Part shown: one piece after another, positions 21,935 to 33,083 of the stretch
Numbering within the stretch: position 1 is the first letter of the stretch
Layout of the letters: the number at the start of each line of letters is the position of its first letter
Notes under the pieces: generated by a model
The model's input: the letters and a program-made list of their open reading frames with translations, nothing else
Databases searched by the model: none
Told to the model about the DNA's origin: nothing
Translations under genes and position numbers: made by a program
Assembly: GCA_016630955.3 (NCBI GenBank)
Contig: CM049986.1
Span: 186,001-250,000, forward strand
Length of the DNA stretch: 64,000 nucleotides
DNA from: Didymella arachidicola
Taxonomy: Eukaryota; Ascomycota; Dothideomycetes; Pleosporales; Didymellaceae
Direction: 5' to 3'

Positions 21935-22875
21935 AGTCGAGACGGAGATTGGGGTTTAAAGATCTACCAATAGCAATACACATACGGCGAATAACTCACG
22001 TTAATCCACATAAGCATAAGTTCGTGTCCGGGTTTCAACGCCCGAATGCCGGCCCGCTCATACATTTTGTGGAGCTCATTTCACATGTTTTTGATCCTGC
22101 CGATCAGGGTTCCACGCAGGATTAGTATACTACCGACGACTGGCGGTTGCCAGCGGATGTACTCTAGGACTCGTTGCCCAAATGGCCTAGACACAAAGTT
22201 TCAACCAATCACAAAAGTCGTATTGAGCCTCGGAGGCAGGGGACGGAGTCTCCGAACTCGAAGGCTCGCGATGCACGCAACGTCAGACGGACAACTCGGG
22301 CTTGGAGCTCAGCCGCAGTGGAGTAGCGCTCTTCTTTCATGGACCCCTATCATTAGGTGCGTCTTTGGAGTGGGGCCGTAGAAAGCTGAAAAAGAGAGGC
22401 GCGCCGCATTCTTCGAAGTTCGCAGCGAAACTGATTACAATCGCGAGCCGACGGCTAGGATATCGCCCGTTCGGCATTACCCAACTCCCCGTACCACCTC
22501 ACAAACAGGACGCACAAGAGTTGGCATTACCCTGACTGCCTCATAGCACTCTGCGTGCGACGTTGGATTCGGCGAATCTGCGTTACAAAATCATCCAAGA
22601 ATACCAACGCTGGGAAGGGCCTGGGTGCTGTGGGTAACCCAGCGGGAGCATAAAAAGAGCTGCGACGCCTCAATATTCTAAGCTTACATGGTGGCTTCAG
22701 CGATCGACCAGTAACCACAACAATCCTCCGAGAACTGTGCACTACGTTCGGTACAACGACAAAGGCACGCAAGGATCCCTATACCTGCACATTCGACAAG
22801 CGAGCCCAGAATCACGGGTTACTACGTCATCGCATGCCTCATTTTCGCAGTCTTCAATCTTCTCAATCGCACAAC
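21935..22875. other. Intergenic between UstYa-like and P450 genes
   Basis: 941 bp with only short open frames. I looked for a repeated, Kex2-type precursor peptide here and did not see one. The last 200 bp probably contain the P450 promoter. Confidence 0.5.
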
Positions 22876-24492
22876 ATGGCGCACTCGCCGCTCCTATTCG
22901 TGCTTGCAGGCGCATTCGCTGCCTACGTTCTTTATACAAGAATCACACTGTACTTCGCGCGACGTCAATTCAAGAAGGACAATGGTATGTCCATCCAGCT
23001 GGCTCCTGTGGCCCATTCTGACAGCTCGCAGGTTGCCGGCCATGCACAAAGATCTTTCACAAGGACCCTATCCTGGGTACTGATGTAATCCGCGTGATGA
23101 GCGCCAACAGCAAGAAGCACATCATGCTCAACGAGAACAAAAAGCGGTTCGAGCGCCTCGGCAACACCTTCCATACCAGGATGGCCATTCAGCCGGTCAT
23201 TGCCACCTGCGAGCCTGAGAACGTGAAGACGGTCCTCAGCTTGAAATTCAAGGACTACAGCTTTGGCAATAGGCAAAAGGCCTTCGGGCCGCTCTTGGGC
23301 CACGGTATCTTCAACAACGATGGTGTACGCTGGGCGAACAGCCGCCACCTCCTCCGACCTAACTTTGCCCGTGATCAAGTCGCTGATCTCGAAGCGTTCG
23401 AGCGCCACTTCAAGCTCATGCTCAAGCACATCCCAAAGGACGGCTCCACGGTTGACCTCCAGGAGCTTTTCTTCATGCTTACTATCGACACTGCTACCGA
23501 GTTCCTCTTCAACCATTCTACAAACACTCTGCGCATGGTCGGTTACAAAGACGAATCTAACGAGGACGTCATCTTCGGCAAGATGTTCAACTACGCGCAA
23601 GATGACGTTGTGACCCGCCTCCGTCTCGGACCTCTCAACCGCTTCAGGAACAACATCAAGGGCGAAGAAGCTATCCGCATCTGCCACACATACATCGACA
23701 AGTTTGTCGATGACGCTATCAGATTCAAGCAAGAGCAGGATGAGGAGAAGAAGGCCGAATCGTCAAAAGGGGAGCGCTACATCTTCATTCACGAACTTGC
23801 CAGGCAGACCACCGACAGGAGGAGACTGAGGGACGAATTGGTCAACATCCTTCTTGCCGGACGTGACACCACAGCTAGCTTGCTGAGCAACATGTTCTTC
23901 GAGATTGCGAAGCGACCCGACATCTACGCCAAGTTGAGGGACGAGTTTGCTTTCCTGGACGGACGCACACCCACCTATGAGGAGTTGAAGAATTTCAAGT
24001 ACCTGAAGTGGTGCCTCAACGAATGTATGTTATCTCTGCTTCGCTTTATGGAGCATCTGCTCACCAAACACAGCCCTCCGCATCCACCCTGTCGTCCCTG
24101 GCAACTCTCGCCTCGCCATTCGCGATACTGTCTTGCCTCTAGGCGGCGGACCGGACGGCAAACACCCTCTGTTCGTGCCTAAGGGCACCCAGGTTGGCTA
24201 CTCACCCTACTCTATGCACCGCCGCAAGGACCTCTACGGCCCTGACGCTGATGAGTACAAGCCGGAGCGTTGGGAGAACCTGCGCCCTGGTTGGGAGTAC
24301 CTCCCCTTCAATGGTGGGCCAAGGATCTGTCTCGGACAGCAGTACGCGCTCACCGAGGCGGGCTACGTGACCGTTAGGATGGTGCAGGAGTTCGCTAAGA
24401 TGGACAGCCGCGACGCTGGGCCATGGGAGGAGAGTCTGACGCTGACTTGCTGCTCGCTGAATGGCACGAAGGTTGGGCTTACACCGGCTTGA
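22876..24492 (+). CDS. Cytochrome P450, CYP52/alkane-hydroxylase-like, 506 aa
   Basis: Membrane-anchored haem monooxygenase. Three exons: 22876-22984, 23032-24024 and 24074-24492; introns of 47 and 49 bp both have GTATGT donors. The N-terminal hydrophobic anchor (LLFVLAGAFAAYVLY) targets the ER. Then come NGCRPCTKIF over the first junction, the I-helix AGRDTT at 312-317, ExxR as E367-S-L-R370 (second intron falls between E and the rest), a PERW motif and the haem loop FNGGPRICLG with ligand C453. This pattern is typical of CYP52 and related clans that omega-hydroxylate alkanes and fatty acids. Whether it serves fatty-acid use or secondary metabolism with its neighbours cannot be told. Length is normal for the family. 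Confidence 0.93.
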
Positions 24493-24711
24493 AAGCTCCA
24501 GGTCCGGTTTCATTCTTCTATGATCATCTTTAGATATATTCTTCTGTATATATTAGCGTTCGAGCGCCGTTGTTGAAAGCGATACTGCTAGTTACGTCAT
24601 TCGTCTGAATTGACATCACGACTCCAAAAGACATCATACACCAGATCTACTTCAAATGATACCCTAGGTATTAAAAGTGACTTAGCAACTGAACACAGCA
24701 AACACACCACC

Positions 24712-25628
24712 ATGTCAAACACTCTCACCATAGTCGTCACCGGCTCAAACCGCGGCATCGGCCGCAGCATAACCCACCTCCTCGCCAAAACACACTACAC
24801 CTCCCCCCTAACCATCATCGCCACATCCCGCAGCGGCACCAACCTAGACATCCAAGCCCAACCCCCCAACTCAATCCACTACGCCAAACTCGACATCAGC
24901 TCCGCCTCATCCATAACCTCCTTCCAGACCACCCAAACAATCGACATCCTAATCAACAACGCAGGCATCAACACCAACAACCACGAAACCCCGGATTCGG
25001 CCGCACAAACCATCGATGTGAATTACAAAGGCACGCGGGATATGTGCGCAGCCGCGCTCTCCGCGACCGGGGGAAGGGTGGGTAGGATCGTGAATGTGAG
25101 TTCCACCGCGAGCCAGTTGGATAACTACTCCCCTTCCACCGCCGATGAATTCCGCGGCGTTAGAACCATCCAGGAGATCGACGCTCTGGCGGAAGAGTAC
25201 ATCAGCGCTGTCCGCGCTGGCGGGAGCGCGCAGAAAGATGCGGGGTTCGGCAGTCCGCCGAAGACCTATCAGGTCAGCAAGGCGCTAGTCAACGCGCTGA
25301 CTGTTGTGCTGGCGAGGCTGAATCCGGGGGTGAGGGTGAATTGCTGTTGTCCGGGGTGGGTTGATACGGTATGTCAGCGGTGAGGTTCGAGTTCAGAATG
25401 ATTTGACTGATGTGTTGTAGGATATGAGACATCAGGTTGGGAGGCCGCCTAAGACGCTGGAAGAAGGTGCGGGGATCCCGGTGAGGTTGGCTATTGGGGA
25501 GCTGGGTGCTGCAGGGGATAAGGACGGGGGGTTGGGGAAGGGGGGGAGTGGGGGGGGAAGTTGGTGGGAGATATTTTGGGAATGATGGTGTGACAGAATG
25601 TGGCTGGGGGCGAGCGAGGGAGTGGTGA
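24712..25628 (+). CDS. Carbonyl-reductase-like SDR with a likely frameshift in a poly-G run
   Basis: NADPH-type short-chain dehydrogenase. ATG at 24712 (context CACCACCATG); exon 1 24712-25368, a 52-bp intron 25369-25420 (GTATGT donor, TGTAG acceptor), exon 2 from 25421. Motifs: TGSNRGIG at 10-17, NNAG, NVSS, and catalytic Y186-x3-K190 in TYQVSKA. Read as is, exon 2 stops at 25585 (273 aa) with an unusual Gly/Trp-rich end. In the +1 frame after the G8 run at 25550-25557, the sequence reads VGGRYFGNDGVTECGWGRAREW to a stop at 25628, which is the normal SDR tail. Loss of one G restores it, so an indel in the homopolymer, real or technical, is likely. It lies 219 bp downstream of the P450, on the same strand. 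Confidence 0.85.
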
Positions 25629-26143
25629 GGGAGGTGCGGCAAAGCTGATTTCCCAAACTGACTTCCCTTACGCAATGGTGTTTGTTAGGCTATGAATATT
25701 CTACTAGTCATGTATGTTTATACATTTTAATCTGAGCTAGGCGGTCCGGATCTCGCCCCTTAAAGGTGCGATTACTTCTGAAGACATAGGGTGAGATGGG
25801 TCGTAATTTGAAGAGTAGGCATTGTCCACTGATCAAGTCTGGCATGCATTATGCACTGATCAAGTTCAAAGACCTTTACATGAGAATTATCAAATCAAGA
25901 CACCCAAAGGTCATACTGGGCACATACTGCCGACCTCTATACACAGACTTCGTTGTGGTACTCTTCGATCGTGCACATATCATGCACGTAGACTCAAGCC
26001 ACACGCCCGCGAAGAAGTTTAAGGTGAAGTCGTTGTGATGTCTTTGGTGTTGTATCGTACTAATATCTTCGCTAAACTTCAACATGCAGCGCCCCGGTGC
26101 ATTTCCCAAACAGCCACAACCTACACCTTTTGCACTTTACTTC
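25629..26143. other. Intergenic between convergent genes
   Basis: 515 bp between the 3' ends of the SDR and glucosidase II beta genes. Nothing beyond short open frames is seen. Confidence 0.5.
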
Positions 26144-27943
26144 TTACAGCTCGCTGTGCTCAGGCGTAGCCGACTTCTGCACATCAACGCCACAGACAGC
26201 TGGTGTGCCCACCTCCATCCTGTAGACACACTTCTCCTCCTCCACGATCTTCCAGATCTCGTCGTTCTCCGCACACGCCAGGATGACCGTTGTGCTGCGG
26301 TTCGGTCCATTCCAGCAGTGCTGTCCATTCTCATACTTCAATGCGATCCTGTCTCCGCTGCCCAGACCCTTGCCATCAGCAGGCACCGTCTCGTCGACGG
26401 TAACAATCTCAATCCTCGCGAAATTGCCCATACCTGTATGCGCACCGCCCTTCTTACTCTTCTGCGTTGTCTTGCTCAGGAAGCAGTGCTCATACGTATA
26501 CTCGCCGCTGTCTTGGTTGACGCAGCGGCCGTTGAGCGCACGGAAGATGGAGTCCGGGCCGTAGTCTTTGGTCAGGTCTTCTTCGTGCTTGGTCAACTCG
26601 GTTTTATCGTTGTTGAGCTCACGTGTGGCGCTGTCGAGTTGCGATTTCGCGTCGGTTACGGCTTTGGATTCGGTGCCGTCGGTGTGGGGGGAGGCGAGGA
26701 TGCCGTTCTCTATGAGGGTAATGCGAAGGTCGCGCAGCTTTTGGTCGACCCAGCCACGGATGGAGTCGGGGAGGTAGTTCTCAAATTGATAGACTAAGTC
26801 TGGTGAGTGGTCGCTTCAGCGAGGGCGGAGCGGTGTGTACTTACGGACGTCAACGTCGGACTCCTCGACTGTATCGAACTCGTCCCACTTGATAGCGCTC
26901 TCGGAGTCAGGCTTCAGGATCTCATCGAGATCGCGGTCGCGCGCGGCGTCTGGGGCGGACCATTCTTGCGCAGCATAATCCTCCCATGCCTTTACGGCGC
27001 GCTTGACGCCCTCATCGTTGAAGTTGGGGTTGTATTCTTCCTTGAAGCGCTTGAGCATGGCCTCGAGCTCGTCGATGCGTCCCTGGGCAGCATCACGCTC
27101 CCTGCGCACGCGCTCGACGTTGTCAGTGAGCTCCTGGATCCGCTCTTTCGCCAGACTGGCCAGCACTGTGACCTTTCCGCCCTTGCCAGCGCCTCGCACC
27201 ACCTTGCCCTTCTCGGCGCGCTCGATCTCGGCCAGGCTCTTGGTCAGCGCGTCCACCTTTTGCGTCTGGCCTTCGATCTGTGTCTTGAGCGTGGTGATGC
27301 GGTCCTCGACCTCTTTCCTCAGACGTCCAGACTCAGCAATCAGCTCCTTGCGCTTCTGCCTTGCGTTGTTGAGACTCTTCTGTCGTGCCTCGTCCTGCTT
27401 TCTCCACTCCTTTCCAATCGACGCACACTGATCGGGGCACTTGACGCCGCCAACGCCCTCGTATTCGTCGCTGCCATCGCAGCAGAGCTCGTAGTCGCAC
27501 TTGCCATCATTGACGTTCGTGAATGGAATGTAGCTCGGGATGTGGCCCTTGTTCTTGCAGTAGAATCCAGGCAGAGCCAATGTCTCGTCAAAGGAGCCGG
27601 GCTCCCTTCTCGAGGGTCGTGGTGGAGAGAGCGGGGAGATGTACGAGCACGCCGAGGTGCCTGGTTCGTCTGAGCCGTCAGGGCAGTCGCAGTAGTCGTC
27701 ATTCAGCCGTGCAATATCGAGCTTGATGCTGGGATTCGAGATGCACGTGAAAGTCTCGGTGTCCTTATAATATTTGGCGACTGCGTTGCTCAATGTTAGC
27801 ATTCACTACCACGTACATGGCTGCGGTTGGAAAGTACACTCAGGGCCGACTCCACGCGGCCGGGGAGGGTCTGACGCCGCGTTTGTGGTGCTGGCGAGCA
27901 GAGGAAGCAGCAACGCAATCGATGAAAGGGTCTGTCTCCCCAT
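26144..27943 (-). CDS. Glucosidase II beta subunit (PRKCSH-like), 565 aa
   Basis: Regulatory subunit of ER glucosidase II, which trims glucose from N-glycans during glycoprotein quality control. Three exons: 27943-27838, 27780-26845 and 26799-26144, with introns of 57 and 45 bp. The signal peptide MGRQTLSSIALLLPLLAST is encoded by exon 1. Then come two cysteine-rich LDL-receptor-A-like repeats (CDCPDGSDEPGTSAC and CDYELCCDGSDEYEG), a long charged coiled coil (about 130-260), and a C-terminal MRH (mannose-6-phosphate-receptor homology) domain with GRCVNQDSGEYTYEHC and CWNGPNRSTTVILAC. The protein ends HSEL, a plausible variant of the HDEL/KDEL ER-retrieval tetrapeptide. Domain order and length match the family. 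Confidence 0.95.
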
Positions 27944-28800
27944 TTTGGCGTGGTTTGGGGGGAATTGAAGCTTTCAAACTTGACGCTCTCGTGGACATGT
28001 GGCAGCTTCCCAGGGTCCAGTTGGCCCGAGCGGCCGTTTCATTTGTCCACACCGACTTCAATACTTGACAACCTCGAACACATATGATCAGCCGCTTTAA
28101 ACATATTGAATACACGGTATCTACAACAACAAGCTCCAGTCGCAAGACGAAATCATTGATCAATGGTTACCTTTTCTGGAAGCAGCGGTAATGACAATCA
28201 AGCAATGATGTCACAGAGGCGTTACAAAAGAGCTGGAGTCACGGCTACTCATGCTCAACACACATACAGGCCGAAATTCTCTCAGATTTCAGCTTCAAGT
28301 AGACCCCCGGATAAGGCATGCACCTAGTGACCTTTACCGCCAAAGCCTGGTCGGCGTGTCCATGCCTCGAAAGCCTTATAGGTTGAAGCATGACAAACGC
28401 ACAGCGGCCATCATGAGCATGTCGAGCCAAGATGAACCACCAAGCATGACCTCAGTGGCCTTCACGCTATTGGTCAAATATGCTTGAGCGAACGGAAAAT
28501 GGATGGCTGTTGGTGCCTTTCGATGCTTGTCAAGGCTCGTTGCCAGTGCAAACGCTCAGCAAGGCTTCTCATTGCTCGATTCTGGTATACTCTACATGTT
28601 GGACATGCATGATCATGGCTCCTTGGTAGTTTCGGTGCGCATATCGTTTGCCATGCACGAGTTTTGGAGCACGCATCGTGGAATGCACCTGTTGGAGGTA
28701 TATGCCGTTTTCCCTTTCGCAGTCAACCTCATCACATCAATACCTCCAACACCGTCTTTCAGCCTTATATCATATATCTCACACCATTGTCTCCCACAAG
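27944..28800. other. Divergent intergenic region
   Basis: Between the 5' ends of glucosidase II beta and the Cys/His-repeat protein; presumably both promoters. A TATATCATATAT stretch lies about 30 bp before the downstream ATG. No other feature is supported. Confidence 0.5.
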
Positions 28801-31800
28801 ATGGCCTACGAAGTCGAAGACGAGGTCGATTGGAGCGACGGAACGCTCGATGAAACACCGGCGACATCCACAGGTATACCAAGAGACTCAGGCTATGTCA
28901 CCCCCCATGCGCATGATGATGATGGCCTCGACTACCTCTTTGAACCTCAGGAGGAGGACGAGTATACAGTACCCGTCGACACTGCTCTACCTCCCAGTAT
29001 GATCACCTCCTTTTACTGATTCAACCGCTCACAACGACTAGTATCTGATCAACCTGCTTTGATACGAGCACAATGCGCGCGCATAGGAGAACACCTTAAT
29101 CGCCGCCAACCTTCTGAACAGGACTACGCTCACTTCGCTCTCTATCAAGCCAACCAGAAAGCCTACGAGGCGACATTCCTCAAGGAATTTGTCAACCATG
29201 CTTTGCATCCTTCTCAAATTGAGCAGTGCTTCCAGGATGGCGTTGGTGTCTGTGCAAGCGTCCAGAAGTACGTCGCATCCATATCTGCTAATGTCAATGA
29301 CCTCGCCAACAAAATGGTCTGGAACGCGCACTGCCGCACAGTCAACCTCCTTGCCAACGCGGGCAAAGACGGTGCACCATTCTGGGACGTTGATGCTTTC
29401 GATCTAACAGTCTTCGCCAACTTCAGTCCCAGCAATACGAGTCCGCTAGCCCACAAGATGAAGGAATCATGGCACCTAAGCGCTCCCGAGCCGCCCATGG
29501 TCCGCTACACCACGAAGGACTATCCTATCGGCCATCACAGCTCGCCTTTCGATGATATTGACGAAGTGGCAGATATGTTGTTCAACCATGAAGCTTTCGC
29601 TAGCTCCTTGCCTGCCGGTCGCGTAGTCAGGCGGCCAACAAAGAAAAGACCCAGAGGACGAGGTTTGCCAGGCGCTAGCGTTCGAGATCCGATAGAGCCA
29701 GCACGCCGCGACAACTGGCTTTCCTCGCTTATTCCGCCAGTCACTGTCCAGGAGCACCGCGAACTTTCCTCTGCAGCAACTGAGCCAGTAGAAATTCAAG
29801 GCGATGCAGTCGTTCCTGCTGAGCCGCGACTCAGTCACGATCTCCGCCACCTCCAAGATCACGCTACTACAGCGACTGGTATCCGTGTAGAAACCGTATT
29901 ACCCGAATCAACCCATGCCGACGTTAGCCATTCCCCCAGTGAGCTGACCCAGCTCGAGCAGCTCTTCTCGCAGTTCGGAGCCCACGCACTAAGTGACCTC
30001 CACGCCTCCACCAACATCGCTCCTAGCCAAGAGCAGGTCGATCAGGTACCTACATGGCCCACGAGGCTCCTTCAAGACCACAAGCTACGGCTGACACTGA
30101 GATCGCCACAGGTCTTCCGGCGACCTCTGCTAGGTATCAGAGCGGTCATTGCAGAAGCTCTCGAACAGGGTTACCGTCCAGTGGACACTGATTATGAGGA
30201 GCGCGTCGTTGATATCGAGTTGAGGGAGCAGTCTGGAGCGGCAACTGCGGAAGTAGCCGGGCAGGAGACAGTAGTTACTCATGGCCAGGGAATCCAGAGC
30301 AGGTGGCGTGAGACGCCTTCTCCGAGCGAATTCAGTCGTTCTGTTAAACACAACGGACAAGAAATGTTGATGGAGCCGGCTGTTGATGGGGTAAACGTGT
30401 CCCAGGAGCAGCTTGGTGCAGCAGCTGCACAGGCACTCCAGGCAGAGACCATCGATTCTCTACGCGAGCAGAAGGAACGACCGAGTGGTCATGAGGTTCC
30501 ACCTTGCGTAAAGCGAAAGAGAGAGCAGCCTGCCCCTATACGCATGCTCAACACGCCCATCGAGCGATCAAAGAAAAGGCGTAAGGCCGATACGATCGTC
30601 GTCAACACAGCTGGCCTACAGACATCATTGGGAGCAGCCGATCGACCTCGTAAGCAGAAGATCATCACATCTGTCTCCTCCAAATCTGCGTCAAAGACGA
30701 AGCCTGCCAAACAACAGACCTCGCGAGCTGACGCAGCCGCTTCCATCTCACCAAAACCTCTTCCACCCCACCCAAGCGGCTCCAAGACCCTCGAACCGCA
30801 CCAAAACCTCCCTCCGGAAGGCTACTTCATGCCACGATCTCTCGACGAGAAGCCAGCCTGGCGTTGCGGCATCAAACACGCCCTTGGCCACTACTACAAC
30901 GCCGGCGACCGCAAAAACTGCCCCGGATGCTTCACGGCGCTCAGCGACAACACCTCCGCAGTAACCATGGACTTCTACCTCCCCTCCCGCACACACTACC
31001 GCCAACCCAACCCAGCCACTGCCTGGCGCCCCAGCAAACCCTTCGGCACAACATACAACCGCGCCCGCCGCTCCAAGTACCTAAGCCACAACAGCATCGC
31101 CAAAGACGCCTACTGGTCCGCCATATCCGCCGGCTCAAGCCCCAACGACGCGAGAAACGCAGCCACCGCCGCAGTCTTCGCACACCTCGCCCCCAAACCA
31201 CCACCAAGAGACATTACCCCCGCGCGAATTCCCACCACAGAACCAGACCCCGGACCCCACCCTTCCGGCTCCACAACCATGGAACACACCCAAGATATCC
31301 CATCGTGCGCGTACTTCACCAAGAAAGAGCGCCACGAAGAACCCGCGTGGCGATGCGATGTAAACCACGCTCTAGGCCGGTACTATCTCGCAGGCGACAA
31401 GCGCAGCTGTCCAGGCTGCGGCAGCAACAAGGGCGGTCTGGGGAAAAGTTCGATTATGGATTTCTACCTGCCGCTAGGCGTTGTAGTGCGGCAGGAAGTC
31501 GGGGCTATGAAGTGGAGAGCGCGGCGACCGTACCGGACGCGCGACCGGAAGAAGAGCGGGGCAGCAGAGAGGAAGGAGAACACGCATAATCAGGTTGCGT
31601 CGAAGAAGTACTGGGGGGCTGTTGATAAGGGGATGGCGGGTGAGGAGGCGCTGGTGTGTGCGGTGAGGGAGACGGATCGGTGGCTTGATGAGCGTGAGGA
31701 TGAGGCTGTGAGGAGGGCTGAGGAGCGGGAGGTTGTGCGGGAGAAGAGGGGGGTTGTGAAGGGGAGCGGTGGGTGTGATGTGGTGACGGCCTCGACTGCG

Positions 31801-31968
31801 CTTGATGCTGCTCGTCGGCGGAATGTGCGGTCCGCGTCGTTCGAGGACTCGGACGCAGACGAGGCAGAGCGGGAGGAGACGGATGACGAGTTGCATGACG
31901 CCCTGGTCGCTGCGTTTGAGGCGCAGTCGTCCTCAGACGAGTCGAGCTCCGAGTCGGAGTGCGAGTGA
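28801..31968 (+). CDS. 1,040-aa protein with two tandem copies of an unrecognised Cys/His domain
   Basis: Two exons, 28801-28996 and 29042-31968, with a 45-bp intron 28997-29041 (GTATGA donor, ACTAG acceptor). The start ATG has context CACAAGATGG. The N terminus is acidic, followed by a helical, Cys-containing region (about 72-190) and a long low-complexity basic/polar middle with an RSKKRRK-like nuclear-type cluster near 580. The C-terminal half carries two similar units of about 140 residues, each opening with PHPSGS, then a PAWRC core. Unit 1 has C674-x3-H678-x13-C692-x2-C695; unit 2 has C837-x3-H841-x13-C855-x2-C858. The spacing is identical, which suggests a zinc-binding fold. Each continues with MDFYLP and a KxYW helix. 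An acidic Ser/Glu tail ends the protein. I do not recognise the family; a nuclear, nucleic-acid or chromatin role is a guess. Confidence 0.85.
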
Positions 31969-32505
31969 AGCGCGCGAGACTGCGAGTAAGGCGGTGAAGC
32001 TTGTGCGGTATTGTGTTTGTTATTTGTTTATAGATTGTCGTGTCTTGTGCTTGGTTGCTACATATAGATTCGGGAAGCTCATGCATATTCTGACCTCGAT
32101 TTATTGTCAGTGGAAGGAATTGATCTTGGTAGAGCTGGTGAGGGTCGCATGTAGAAGTATTAGCATGCAACTTGAAGCAGTGCTGAATCTGAACAGCACA
32201 GATCGGAAGAGCTTCAGCATGTGTTGTAAACCGCAGGAAAGGACTGATCTTCCATTGTGCGACCTGTGCGACTTGTGCGAACGTAGAGTTCGCGGAGAGT
32301 GTAGCTGCAAGATAGAAATATGAGAATCTTATCCAACCTAGCAATTTGCTGACTGTAACTGCTGTAGAAGAAAGTAAATTGGCGTTGCGTTACACGCGAC
32401 TACTGCTGTGACACAAATCGCATTCACTTCCCAAGGAACGGCAACATGTCTCGAAACAAGTGACCACTAATTCCCCTCGCCGCCGGAGAGGCATCTTGCA
32501 CGTCG
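31969..32505. other. Intergenic, nothing recognised
   Basis: 3' side of the Cys/His-repeat gene and of a converging decayed gene. No feature is supported. Confidence 0.5.
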
Positions 32506-33083
32506 CTACCTAAAAAGGGGTAGCATCCAAGTAGGATCGTGCGCGATCAACATGCCGTCTCGATTTGTGACGTCCAGGGTGGCGAAACCTGAGTAGGCGT
32601 TGATCTTCGCTGCATCGATCCAGTCCACCCAAAGAAAGCTGATCTTGAGGGTGAGCGTAGGTAAATCAAGGAGAAAAGCCAACAAGACGTCGAAGCACCA
32701 CTGCGCGATTCGAGAATCGATTCTCTATCGCTCGGGAACCGAAGAAGAGTCATTCGAGTCATCACCCTCATGGGCAATAAGTGGAAACGTAATCAGGATC
32801 TCCAGGACCGAAAGCACCAAATGCTGCAGAATCAGAGTCAGCTTGTAAAAGCCGTCTTCGCATTTCCAACGACCGAGACCGCTGTCAGGCTTTGAAAGGA
32901 GCACAAAGTGTTGGCGAAGAGGAAAGGACCAAGTCCTGGAAAGCTCAGAAATCTCCAGGGCGAAAGAGGCTTCCTGACGTGCTAAATCAGGTTCACCGGA
33001 AGACTGTTGTTCTCTGCTGCCCTTGCTTTGCAGCCGTCGTTCTTACAGCCAGTCCATGCTGTGTTGTTGAAAGCCACGTGGCG
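32506..33083 (-). pseudogene. Decayed minus-strand gene with an internal stop, family unknown
   Basis: A long minus-strand frame from 32981 to the stop at 32506 reads as protein throughout (for example LRQHFVLLSKPDSGLGRWKC and later INAYSGFATLDVTNRDGM) except for one TAG at 32725-32727. Upstream, a 65-bp intron 32982-33046 (GTAAGA donor, TTTAG acceptor) joins in frame to a short exon 33047-33083. No start codon was found. The stop follows CGA and could derive from CAG by a C-to-T change. The open stretch 33498-33211 on the same strand may be an earlier exon. No domain is recognised. Confidence 0.45.

Noticed and set aside
21935..22875. Search for a ribosomally made precursor peptide next to the UstYa-like gene
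   Set aside because: No signal-peptide frame with repeated cores and Kex2-type KR sites was found here.
31505..32344. Long minus-strand open frame opposite the Cys/His-repeat protein
   Set aside because: Low-complexity Pro/His/Thr/Arg translation that mirrors the high-GC coding strand; a shadow of the real gene.
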